DNA from: Marinilabiliaceae bacterium | GTDB taxonomy: Bacteria; Bacteroidota; Bacteroidia; Bacteroidales; Marinilabiliaceae | DNA: 6,592 nucleotides | Direction of reading: 5' to 3' | Assembly: GCA_027010905.1 (NCBI GenBank) | Contig: JALVBA010000284.1 | Span: 1 to 6,592, forward strand | Part shown: piece by piece, positions 1 through 6,159 of the stretch | How the letters are laid out: each line of letters opens with the position of its first letter | How positions within the stretch are numbered: position 1 is the first letter of the stretch | Notes under the pieces: generated by a model | The model's database searches: none | What the model was told of the DNA's origin: nothing | What the model saw: only the letters and a program-made list of their open reading frames with translations | Position numbers and translations under genes: made by a program

Positions 1-483
1 ATAAATAAAGTTATATTAGTGGGTAACGTAGGTAAGGATCCTGAGGTGCACTACGTTGAAGAGAATTTACCAGTTGCACGATTTCCCCTTGCAACCTCTG
101 ACAAAGGGTATAAAACCAAAGATGGCAGACAGATACCTGACCGTACAGAGTGGCACAATGTTGTCGTTTGGCGCAGATTGGCAGAAGTGGTTGAGAAATA
201 TGTTAAAAAAGGAACTCAACTCTATTTAGAAGGAAAGATAAAAACCCGCTCTTACGAGGATAAGGACGGAATAAAAAGATACAGTACTGAGATTGTGGTT
301 GATGTACTTCAACTGTTGGGCTCGAGAAGTGATAACCCGGCATCAGCAACTCCGGGCAATTCCGGCGAAAGCAGCTCGGCAGGAGCTCCAACTTTACCTA
401 AGAGTGGCAGTAATGACACCCATCAGGGGCAGAACAATCCGGCTGACAGTAGTAGTGATAATAGTGACGACTTACCATTTTAA
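1..483 (+). CDS. ssb: single-stranded DNA-binding protein (5'-partial)
   Basis: Binds and protects single-stranded DNA and recruits replication, recombination and repair proteins. The frame is open from base 1 and begins INKVILVGNVGKDPEV, the usual SSB N-terminus minus one to three residues, so the true start lies just outside the window; the GTG at 19 falls inside the conserved first beta strand and is not the start. About 160 residues are visible. Residues 1 to about 107 form the OB fold, with FPLATSD, the DRTEWHNVVVW segment and KYVKKGTQLYLEGKI. A low-complexity Ser/Asn/Gly/Pro-rich linker follows, and the protein ends in the acidic tip DDLPF, the known docking site for SSB partner proteins. 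The stop is followed after 10 nt by gldE, so the two are probably co-transcribed. In other Bacteroidota mutY often lies upstream; that cannot be seen here. Confidence 0.96.
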   Translation: MNKVILVGNVGKDPEVHYVEENLPVARFPLATSDKGYKTKDGRQIPDRTEWHNVVVWRRLAEVVEKYVKKGTQLYLEGKIKTRSYEDKDGIKRYSTEIVVDVLQLLGSRSDNPASATPGNSGESSSAGAPTLPKSGSNDTHQGQNNPADSSSDNSDDLPF

Positions 484-493
484 TTTTATCTGA

Positions 494-1840
494 TTGGAAA
501 CCGCGATAACACCATATTTTTCCGAAATAGTATTTTATCCATTTACCATAGAAATAGCAATAAGCATTATTGTGTGCCTTCTGTTGCTAATGCTATCGGC
601 AATGATCTCAGGTTCGGAAATTGCATACTTTTCACTCTCACCTAAAGATTTGGATGAGCTTAAAAGTAAAGATACAAAAACCAACAAACTAACGCTGAAA
701 CATCTTAGCTATCCTGAACTTCTTTTGGCCACAATTTTAATAGGTAACAACTTTGTTAACGTAGGTATTGTTATTCTCACAACCTTTCTGATGAGTTCTT
801 TGGTTGATTTTGGCTCGTCGGCTACACTTCAGATGATTATTGAGATTGTTGGCATTACAGGTTTAATATTGCTTTTTGGTGAGATCATCCCTAAAGTTTA
901 TGCCACTAACTTCCCAAAGAAATTTGCCAGCCTTATGGCTTATACACTGTTGATAATGGTTAAGCTTTTCAAACCCCTTGGCATCATCTTGGTAAAATCA
1001 ACAAACGTGGTTAATAGACGACTGGCAAAAAAGAAAAGAGCTCTCTCTCTCGACGAGTTGTCTCATGCCGTTGAGCTTACTTCGGGAGATATTGCTGAAG
1101 AGAAGGAGATGCTGGAGGGTATTGTTAAGTTCTCAAATATTAAGGCTGAAGAGATAATGACTGCACGTGTTGATGTTGTTGACCTCAATGTTAAATGGGA
1201 CTTTAAAAAAGTGCTGCACATGATTATTGAATCGGGTTTCTCGCGACTACCTGTTTTTGAGGGGACACCCGATAATATTAAAGGAATACTTTATGTGAAA
1301 GATCTGCTTCTATATATTGACAAGGATGCCTCTTTTATCTGGCAAAAACTTATTCGTGATGCATTTTATATTCCGGAGACAAAAATGATTAATGATTTAC
1401 TACATGAGTTTCAAGCCCAAAAGACACACATGGCTATCGTGGTTGATGAGTATGGAGGAACATCAGGGATAGTAACTCTTGAGGATGTTATTGAGGAGAT
1501 TGTTGGGGAGATAAGTGATGAGATGGACATCGATGAAGACTCATACCGTAAGCTACCTGACGGAACTTACATTTTTGAGGGGAAGACTCTGCTTAACGAC
1601 TTTTTTAAGATAACCTCTATTGATGAAGATGAGTTTGATGAAGTCAGGGGAGATGCTGAAACACTTGCCGGCTTTCTGCTTGAGATAAAAGGGGCAATGC
1701 CTGAGAAAACCGAGATTATTACCTACAAGGATTACCATTTCACAATTTTAGCCGCTGACAGCAGACGCATAAAAAAGTTAAGCTTTAAGGAATCGGAAAA
1801 GAGTGAAGAGGTCTTAACAGAAAATGAACCAAAAACATGA
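494..1840 (+). CDS. gldE: gliding motility-associated protein GldE (CNNM/CBS/CorC-HlyC membrane protein)
   Basis: Integral membrane protein of 448 residues from the CNNM/CorC-HlyC superfamily. Residues 19-170 form the DUF21/CNNM membrane part, with hydrophobic segments near 19-41, 76-100, 112-131 and 143-168 and the motifs ISGSEIAYFSLS, ILIGNNFVNV and FGEIIPK. A CBS pair follows (about 220-340), including GFSRLPVFEG, the IKGILYVKDLL strand-helix and DEYGGTSGIVTLEDVIEEI. Residues 345-430 form the transporter-associated CorC_HlyC domain, and the charged tail ends in NEPKT. The start is TTG at 494: a TGA in the same frame at 491-493 closes the frame upstream, and the next ATG falls inside the first membrane helix. 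No Shine-Dalgarno sequence is visible. The ATGA overlap with gldD and the shared order with Flavobacterium support GldE over a generic hemolysin-like paralogue. Its biochemical role is not settled; relatives are implicated in Mg2+/Co2+ handling. Presence of gldE does not show that the organism glides. Confidence 0.92.
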   Translation: METAITPYFSEIVFYPFTIEIAISIIVCLLLLMLSAMISGSEIAYFSLSPKDLDELKSKDTKTNKLTLKHLSYPELLLATILIGNNFVNVGIVILTTFLMSSLVDFGSSATLQMIIEIVGITGLILLFGEIIPKVYATNFPKKFASLMAYTLLIMVKLFKPLGIILVKSTNVVNRRLAKKKRALSLDELSHAVELTSGDIAEEKEMLEGIVKFSNIKAEEIMTARVDVVDLNVKWDFKKVLHMIIESGFSRLPVFEGTPDNIKGILYVKDLLLYIDKDASFIWQKLIRDAFYIPETKMINDLLHEFQAQKTHMAIVVDEYGGTSGIVTLEDVIEEIVGEISDEMDIDEDSYRKLPDGTYIFEGKTLLNDFFKITSIDEDEFDEVRGDAETLAGFLLEIKGAMPEKTEIITYKDYHFTILAADSRRIKKLSFKESEKSEEVLTENEPKT

Positions 1841-2409
1841 AATTAATTAGTAAATATACGTTTACTGTTGTTGTTGCCCTGATTATGGTCTCGTGCGGTC
1901 AAAGCTATACCCCTAAAGAGCCCGGGTATTTTCGCATCGATTTTCCCGTAAAAGAGTATGTTCAGCTTGACTCAACCTTCCCCTACAAATTTGAGATGCC
2001 GGTATATGCAGAAATTAAACAGGATGAATATCACACCGGAAGCTACAATTCAAATATTGTTTTCCCACGGCTGAAAGGGACTGTGCATCTGAGCTACTTC
2101 GAGGTTAAAGAAAATATTGATGCGCTTTTGGAAGATAACAGAAAGATGGTGTACAAACATACCATTAAGGCCGATGCCATTAACGAGCAGTATTATGAGG
2201 ATGCAGACAAGTCGGTGTATGGCGTCTTGTATGAGATAAAGGGAAATGCAGCCTCGTCAGTTCAGTTTTACGCAACCGACAGTGTAAAGCATTTTCTACG
2301 GGGAGCACTATATTTCAACACTGTTCCCAACAAAGATAGCCTGGCTCCGGCAATCCAATTTGTAGAGGAGGATGTTATTCATCTGATGGAAACTCTTTCG
2401 TGGAAATAG
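1837..2409 (+). CDS. gldD: gliding motility lipoprotein GldD
   Basis: Predicted 190-residue lipoprotein. The N-terminus MKLISKYTFTVVVALIMVSC is a type II signal peptide with the acylated cysteine at residue 20, followed by GQSYTPKEPGYFRIDFP, the hallmark start of mature GldD. The rest is a single compact domain (for example YHTGSYNSNIVFPRLKGTVH and the C-terminal FVEEDVIHLMETLSW) with no catalytic motif I recognise. Length is normal for the family. The start codon overlaps the gldE stop as ATGA (1837-1840), which suggests translational coupling. In Flavobacterium johnsoniae gldD lies next to gldE and is required for gliding and, with other Gld proteins, for type IX secretion-related functions. 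Homologues also occur in non-gliding Bacteroidota, so a more general envelope role is likely here. That last point is inference. Confidence 0.93.
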   Translation: MKLISKYTFTVVVALIMVSCGQSYTPKEPGYFRIDFPVKEYVQLDSTFPYKFEMPVYAEIKQDEYHTGSYNSNIVFPRLKGTVHLSYFEVKENIDALLEDNRKMVYKHTIKADAINEQYYEDADKSVYGVLYEIKGNAASSVQFYATDSVKHFLRGALYFNTVPNKDSLAPAIQFVEEDVIHLMETLSWK

Positions 2410-2422
2410 ACAGTAAATCAGT

Positions 2423-2430
2423 TATATTTG
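2423..2430 (+). promoter_or_regulatory. candidate -7 promoter element before the phosphopantetheinyl transferase
   Basis: TATATTTG is an exact match to the Bacteroidota -7 consensus TAnnTTTG. It sits in the roughly 50-nt gap between gldD and the ATG at 2460, which would give a leader of about 20-25 nt. The -33 side is weak: only TTTC at 2396-2399, with a slightly long spacer. If real, it lets the transferase-synthase pair be transcribed apart from ssb-gldE-gldD, and it argues against translation starting at 2400. Confidence 0.42.
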
Positions 2431-2459
2431 TAAGTTTTAACCACAAATCCATTTTCAAA

Positions 2460-3107
2460 ATGCCGATATACCTCAATATAGATGCTGAGAACAGAAACAG
2501 ACTGATGGTATGGCAAATCACCGAATCGTTTGAGAATCTCTATTCAATGGTAAAGCTCTCAGATGAGGATGAGGCAACTCTGAAATCATTCAGGTTTGCG
2601 CCCCGTAAAAAGGAGTGGTTGGCAGTGAGGGTTATTGTTAAGCAGATACTGGGTGATGATTTTAGGATTTTTTACAAAAAGAGCGGCGCTCCCTATTTTA
2701 AAGATAGCAAGTTATATATCGGCATCTCTCACACAAACGGATTTGCAGGAGTATCAATAGCCCCATACCCCACTGCTCTCGATATGGAGAAAGCATCTCC
2801 CAGAATTGAACGTGTATGCCAACGCTTTGTTCGTGACGACGAGATGGCATACATTCCTAAAAAGAGGAAGATAGATTACTACAACGCGATATGGGCAGCA
2901 AAGGAGACCCTGTTCAAACTATTCGACAGAAAAGATGTGGTATTTAAGGAGCGCTTTGTGATACCTCCCTTTACTCTTGCCCCTGAGGGAGAGATTACTG
3001 CTAATGTTAATTTTGACGGTATACACAGTGATGTATTGATGGGATACAGAGAGACTCCCTATTTTACACTAATTTATTACGTTAACAGAGCAGGCAATGA
3101 TTTATAA
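2460..3107 (+). CDS. 4'-phosphopantetheinyl transferase superfamily protein (Sfp-like)
   Basis: Predicted to transfer 4'-phosphopantetheine from coenzyme A to a serine of acyl-carrier-type proteins, in the cytoplasm and with Mg2+. With the ATG at 2460 the product has 215 residues. Visible family motifs are RKKEWLAVRVIVKQILG (49-65), IGISHTNGFAGVSIA (87-101) with the conserved Ser-His, LDMEK (107-111) with acidic residues D108 and E110 for Mg2+, and WAAKETLFKL (145-154) with K148 and E149. The frame is also open to a GTG at 2400, adding 20 residues, but MPIYLNIDAENR matches how Bacteroidota members of this family begin, and a promoter-like element lies between the two. The last 11 nt overlap the next gene. 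The carrier-protein partner (fatty-acid ACP or a secondary-metabolism carrier) cannot be told from the window. Confidence 0.9.
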   Translation: MPIYLNIDAENRNRLMVWQITESFENLYSMVKLSDEDEATLKSFRFAPRKKEWLAVRVIVKQILGDDFRIFYKKSGAPYFKDSKLYIGISHTNGFAGVSIAPYPTALDMEKASPRIERVCQRFVRDDEMAYIPKKRKIDYYNAIWAAKETLFKLFDRKDVVFKERFVIPPFTLAPEGEITANVNFDGIHSDVLMGYRETPYFTLIYYVNRAGNDL

Positions 3108-3834
3108 GCAGATAACAGATAAAAAGATAAAAGGACAGAAACAGTTGGCACTACTGATTGACCCCGACAAAACAGGATTGGATAGCCTTAGAAAGTTGAT
3201 TGAACTGGTCAGGCTTACCCCTCCCGATTTTATATTGGTAGGTGGGAGTTTAATATCTCAAAATACAGACGAGATAATAAAAACGCTTAAAAACTCTGTT
3301 AACATTCCGGTTATCCTCTTTCCAGGAAGCAGTTTTCAGATAAGCTCACACGCCGATGGAATCCTTTTTCTTTCTCTCCTCTCAGGCCGAAACCCGGAGT
3401 TTCTGATTAGCCATCATGTATCTGCTGCTCCTCTAATCAAATCTTCCGGTATGGAGGTTATATCTACAGGCTACCTGCTTATTGACGGTGGCAAGGTATC
3501 TTCTGTTGAGTATATGAGTAACACAAAACCGATACCTTCCGGAAAGAGTGATCTGGCAGCAGCAACTGCACTTGCCGGCGAAATGATGGGAATGAAGATG
3601 CTCTATCTTGAAGCAGGCAGTGGGGCTCTCAATCCTGTACCGTACTCTTTAATTGAAGATGTAAAGGCGCATATTGATATCCCAGTATTAGTAGGAGGTG
3701 GGCTAAATAGCCCCAGAAAGGTTTTAACTGCTTGTAAAGCCGGTGCCGACATTGTGGTTGTGGGTAATGCTTTCGAAAATAACCCCGAACTGCTTAAGGA
3801 GTTTGTTGAGGTGGTTAGGGGGTATCAGGGTTAA
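3097..3834 (+). CDS. geranylgeranylglyceryl/heptaprenylglyceryl phosphate synthase (GGGPS, bacterial group II)
   Basis: TIM-barrel prenyltransferase predicted to join a polyprenyl diphosphate to sn-glycerol-1-phosphate, forming an ether bond like that of archaeal lipids. The 245-residue protein shows the expected order of motifs: ALLIDPDK (18-25), FILVGGSL (45-52), VILFPGSS (72-79), YLEAGSGA (170-177), the phosphate-binding VGGGL (199-203) and GADIVVVGNAFE (216-227). The relatives PcrB of Firmicutes and archaeal GGGPS share this fold; the long form with YLEAGSGA fits the group II enzymes that occur in Bacteroidota. The ATG lies inside the last 11 nt of the phosphopantetheinyl transferase, so the two are likely translationally coupled. 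The chain length of the prenyl substrate cannot be judged securely from sequence. No sn-glycerol-1-phosphate dehydrogenase gene is in the window. Confidence 0.94.
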   Translation: MIYKQITDKKIKGQKQLALLIDPDKTGLDSLRKLIELVRLTPPDFILVGGSLISQNTDEIIKTLKNSVNIPVILFPGSSFQISSHADGILFLSLLSGRNPEFLISHHVSAAPLIKSSGMEVISTGYLLIDGGKVSSVEYMSNTKPIPSGKSDLAAATALAGEMMGMKMLYLEAGSGALNPVPYSLIEDVKAHIDIPVLVGGGLNSPRKVLTACKAGADIVVVGNAFENNPELLKEFVEVVRGYQG

Positions 3835-3888
3835 AGGCTAGGATTGAAGGGCTATAGGGATTGAGGAGTGTTGATTTTTAATCGTAGA

Positions 3889-3896
3889 TATCTTTG
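3889..3896 (+). promoter_or_regulatory. candidate -7 promoter element
   Basis: TATCTTTG matches the Bacteroidota -7 consensus TAnnTTTG exactly. No well-spaced TTTG is present upstream; the best is TTG at 3871-3873 with a short 15-nt spacer. A transcript from here would start near 3903, cross the start-less remnant at 3924-4082 and could reach the beta-barrel gene at 4107. It may be the original promoter of the gene that decayed here. Confidence 0.3.
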
Positions 3897-3923
3897 TTCT
3901 ATCGAGGGTATGTAGGAGTCTGA

Positions 3924-4082
3924 AGAGAACTCAATGTCAAAACAACTTTTAACGCTATCGAAAAATGGGATGAATTAAAATCAGAGATATTTATAGAAAA
4001 ACCAATCGATTTTAAAAATAAATTACTAAACTTGAAACAAAATTATAAACCAAGTTTTCTTAAACAACCCAGTGAAATTTGA
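3924..4082 (+). pseudogene. orphan C-terminal coding remnant, family unknown
   Basis: An open frame of 52 codons runs from just after a TGA (3921-3923) to a TGA (4080-4082). It encodes a protein-like sequence including NAIEKWDELKSEIFIEKP and ending in YKPSFLKQPSEI. It has no ATG or GTG in frame, and its only TTG (4032) lies far inside, so as it stands it is not a complete gene. The amphipathic, Lys/Glu-rich composition looks like the end of a helical domain rather than random intergenic sequence. A different frame has ATG at 3934 but stops after 14 codons, which would allow a frameshift or an N-terminal deletion. I do not recognise the family. Base composition is more AT-rich than the neighbouring genes. 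Confidence 0.3.
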
Positions 4083-4106
4083 CAGATAACCATTAATTTC
4101 TAACAG

Positions 4107-4766
4107 ATGAAGATAGCTTTAGAGAGTATTATCTTAACAACAGCTTTAGTGCTGCTAAGTACAATCTCTTACACTCAGAATTTTGTTGCAGGCCCTAAGT
4201 TAGGCGTTGCATTTACACAGGTTGATGGTGATTCTTATGCAGGGTTTAATAAGGCTGGATTGAATGTGGGTGGGTTTGTTTACCGGTCAATAAGTAAGGA
4301 TGAGAAGTGGGGTTTACAATTCGAAATAGAGTACATTCAGAAAGGTAGTCGTAAATACCCTAATGTTGAGATGGGTGATTACCGTGAGTACAAAATATCA
4401 CTAAACTATATACAGTTCCCCGTTTTTTTAAGGTTTAACACCAAACGCTTCTCTTTCGAAACTGGAATCTCCATTGGAACACTGTTATCCGCCGATGAAC
4501 TTTCAGAGGGAGCAAAGATTCCTGAAGAAAATAGGGTTCCTTTTAAGACAATGGAGTATGCCACAATTTTCAGTGTGAGTTACCATTTCACTGATAGGTT
4601 GTGGATAAACGCCCGATACTCATATTCAATTGCAAGAGTACGCGTACCCTACAATGGCGAAATCCCCGTTTACGATCCACACTGGGATTCAAGAAAACCC
4701 GGGCAATACAATGATCTTATGGTCTTTAGTCTCTATTATGCGTTTGGCAGGAATTTTAAATTGTAA
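4107..4766 (+). CDS. PorT-like outer-membrane beta-barrel protein
   Basis: Predicted secreted outer-membrane protein of 219 residues. Residues 1 to about 24 form a signal peptide with a hydrophobic core ending in LLSTISYTQ. The mature part opens with NFVAGPKLGVAFTQV, the typical first strand of the Bacteroidota outer-membrane beta-barrel domain (OMP_b-brl_2, PorT-like). Alternating aromatic/hydrophobic strands follow, such as WGLQFEIEYIQKGS, YIQFPVFLRFNT, FSFETGISIGTL, RLWINARYSYSIARV and the final MVFSLYYAFGRNFKL; a barrel of about eight strands is plausible. The start is the ATG at 4107, directly before the signal peptide. The function of such proteins is usually unknown; true PorT belongs to type IX secretion, but nothing here singles this one out as PorT. 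It stands alone between two intergenic stretches that contain gene remnants. Confidence 0.8.
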   Translation: MKIALESIILTTALVLLSTISYTQNFVAGPKLGVAFTQVDGDSYAGFNKAGLNVGGFVYRSISKDEKWGLQFEIEYIQKGSRKYPNVEMGDYREYKISLNYIQFPVFLRFNTKRFSFETGISIGTLLSADELSEGAKIPEENRVPFKTMEYATIFSVSYHFTDRLWINARYSYSIARVRVPYNGEIPVYDPHWDSRKPGQYNDLMVFSLYYAFGRNFKL

Positions 4767-4771
4767 TACTC

Positions 4772-4864
4772 TTACATATTATTCAATGTGTTTTGCAGCT
4801 TTGCCTGAATCTCATTTGCAATATCATTCTTGTGATTTAACCCGAGATTCGTCTCAGCATCTAC
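4772..4864 (-). pseudogene. possible minus-strand gene remnant (weak)
   Basis: On the minus strand a 30-codon stretch between stops (TAA at 4865-4867 and TAA at 4772-4774) reads DAETNLGLNHKNDIANEIQA and then KLQNTLNNM before its stop. This resembles the helical end of a protein converging on the beta-barrel gene. There is no start codon except the last codon, and no longer homologous frame can be followed upstream. It may be a decayed gene end or chance. No family is recognised. Confidence 0.15.
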
Positions 4865-4897
4865 TTACGAATTGAAAAGAAAACATACCTTAATTAG

Positions 4898-4929
4898 TTT
4901 GCATATTCGATTTAAAACTGTCATATTTG
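4898..4929 (+). promoter_or_regulatory. candidate flavodoxin promoter
   Basis: TTTG at 4898-4901 is followed after 20 nt by CATATTTG at 4922-4929. This matches the Bacteroidota layout of TTTG (-33), a spacer of about 19-20 nt and TAnnTTTG (-7), with one mismatch (C for the first T). Transcription would start near 4936, giving an AT-rich leader of about 53 nt before the flavodoxin ATG. Confidence 0.5.
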
Positions 4930-4988
4930 ATGAAACGATTATGGTTTCAAAATCTACAAAATATTAGTAATTCTAAATATTCAATAAA

Positions 4989-5513
4989 ATGGCAAAGACA
5001 GGTATTTTTTACGGACCGGAGAAAGGAAGTGTTGACAGAGTTGCACACTACATTGCAAAGGAGTTTGGTGAGGGTAAAGTTGACTTAATCTCAGTAAATG
5101 ACAAAGAGCCAACACTGATGGAGCAGTACGATAAGATTATTATTGGCGTGTCAACGGTTGGGATGACTAACTGGAACTCGGATCATCTGGCTAATGACTG
5201 GGATATGTTCAGTAAAGGGCTGAGTGAAGTTAACCTGAAAGGAAAAGATGTTGCAATATTCAGCTTAGGCGATCAGGTTACCTATCCTGAGCATTTTGTT
5301 GATGCTTTAGGTTGGATGGCTGATAAGCTGGAACCGCTTGGAGCTAATATCGTAGGTCATGTTGATCCTGAAGATTACGACTTTGATGAGTCAGAAGGTT
5401 TTCGCGATGGTATTTTTTTGGGTTTGCCTGTTGATGAGGACACTGAGCCTGAAAAGTCGGAAGAGCGGGTGAAAGCATGGGTAAATCTACTAACTACAAA
5501 ATTTGGTTTCTAG
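4989..5513 (+). CDS. flavodoxin, long-chain type with atypical phosphate loop
   Basis: Small cytoplasmic FMN electron carrier that can replace ferredoxin. The 174-residue length and the inserted loop fit long-chain flavodoxins. After the first strand (KTGIFYG) the FMN phosphate loop reads GPEKGSVDRVA (9-19) instead of the usual Ser/Thr-rich T-x-T-G-x-T. IIGVSTVGMTNWNSDHLANDW (51-71) corresponds to the first isoalloxazine loop with W62. FSLGDQVTYPEHFVDALG (91-108) is the second loop, with Y99 as the likely stacking residue. GLPVDEDTEPEKSEERVKAW (145-164) is the conserved C-terminal segment. The ATG at 4989 has an A-rich leader (TTCAATAAA) and no Shine-Dalgarno sequence. A promoter-like element lies upstream and a small hairpin downstream, so it is probably transcribed alone. 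Placement near a 2-oxoacid:ferredoxin oxidoreductase subunit is compatible with it accepting low-potential electrons; that is inference. Confidence 0.92.
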   Translation: MAKTGIFYGPEKGSVDRVAHYIAKEFGEGKVDLISVNDKEPTLMEQYDKIIIGVSTVGMTNWNSDHLANDWDMFSKGLSEVNLKGKDVAIFSLGDQVTYPEHFVDALGWMADKLEPLGANIVGHVDPEDYDFDESEGFRDGIFLGLPVDEDTEPEKSEERVKAWVNLLTTKFGF

Positions 5514-5524
5514 TGTGTTATTGA

Positions 5525-5552
5525 AAATAGAATTGAGAATATGATTCTATTT
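5525..5552. terminator. AT-rich hairpin after flavodoxin
   Basis: AAATAGAAT (5525-5533) and ATTCTATTT (5544-5552) form a perfect 9-bp stem around a 10-nt loop, 11 nt after the flavodoxin stop. The stem is AT-rich and has no strong T-tract after it, so it would be a weak terminator at best; an mRNA 3'-end structure is an alternative. Confidence 0.3.
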
Positions 5553-5624
5553 GAATAGTTTAGAGATGTATATAAATGGTTCGGTCAATTCAACTCATGT
5601 TGTAGATTCAATTCTAGATGCATA

Positions 5625-6116
5625 TCAAACAAGCTGTTCAACCGTGAGTATGATAATTTGAGGAGTAGATTCGGAATTGCAACTTATGGTAAAGTTCTGA
5701 TTAACCGGGTGCTTTACAGTCTGTCAGCCGGAGTTAGCCACTCATCGCAGTTTGCACTTGCCGATATATACAAGCAAGCTGTTGAAGGAAAATATAATAT
5801 CCTTGCCGAAGTGCGCGAATATGAAAAAAGAGCCGTGTCAATGAAAAAAATGTTTCTTGAAAATGGTTTTAGCATGGTGTATGAGACGGATATAGATGAG
5901 CCTATTGCTGATGGTTTCTATTTCACCTTGTCTTATCGAAATATGAGAGGTGGTGAGTTGTTGAAAAGTTTATTGTATTTTGGCATTAGTGCCATCTCAC
6001 TACATATTTCAGGAAGTGTGATGGAAGGTGTAAGAGCCTGTGTTTCTCAAACGGGAGAGGATAGGTTTGAAGAGCTGAAATTAAGGCTTGAAGCTTTCAA
6101 CCGTGTTTATGGATAA
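5625..6116 (+). pseudogene. PLP-dependent aminotransferase (class I/II), N-terminally truncated
   Basis: The frame encodes the C-terminal third of a fold-type I aminotransferase of the Bacteroidota kind that normally has about 430 residues. Family-like sequence begins near SNKLFNREYDNLRSRFG and continues through LYSLSAGVSHSSQFALADIY, the EVREYEKRAVSMKKMFLENG helix, DEPIADGFYFTLSY, GGELLKSLLYFGISAISL and EGVRACVS, ending normally in FNRVYG. EGVRACVS carries the arginine expected to bind the substrate carboxylate. Missing are about 260-270 residues, among them the PLP-binding lysine motif and most of the cofactor site, so it cannot be an active aminotransferase alone. The frame is open back to a TAG at 5556-5558, but the sequence before about 5620 does not look like the family. 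The only candidate start is a TTG at 5658 with no recognisable ribosome site. The remaining part has no frameshift or stop, which suggests a recent deletion, or less likely an assembly artefact. Confidence 0.8.
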
Positions 6117-6159
6117 AAGAAAAGGGATTTTGATTTTGAGAAGAGAGAGTTGAGAATCA

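Noticed and set aside
19..21. GTG as the ssb start
   Set aside because: It lies within the conserved first OB-fold strand (NKVILVGNVGKDPEV); the frame is open to the window edge, so the gene is 5'-partial.
203..391. Minus-strand frame inside ssb
   Set aside because: Shadow of a well-supported gene, with no protein-like features.
293..493. Alternative + frame over the end of ssb
   Set aside because: Shadow frame; the ssb frame ends properly in DDLPF.
1553..1738. Minus-strand frame inside gldE
   Set aside because: Shadow of the CorC_HlyC domain coding region.
2400..2459. 20-residue N-terminal extension of the phosphopantetheinyl transferase from a GTG
   Set aside because: It overlaps the gldD end, contains a promoter-like element, and the ATG at 2460 gives the usual family N-terminus.
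3835..3870. Rho-independent terminator after the GGGPS gene
   Set aside because: No stable GC-rich stem followed by a T-tract could be found; only G-rich direct repeats.
4630..4875. + frame overlapping the end of the beta-barrel gene
   Set aside because: Out of frame with a clear barrel C-terminus; the His/Cys/Ser-rich composition looks non-coding.
5658..6116. Complete 152-residue gene starting at TTG 5658
   Set aside because: Family similarity extends upstream of the TTG to about 5625 and the N-terminal domain is missing, so a truncated gene explains it better.
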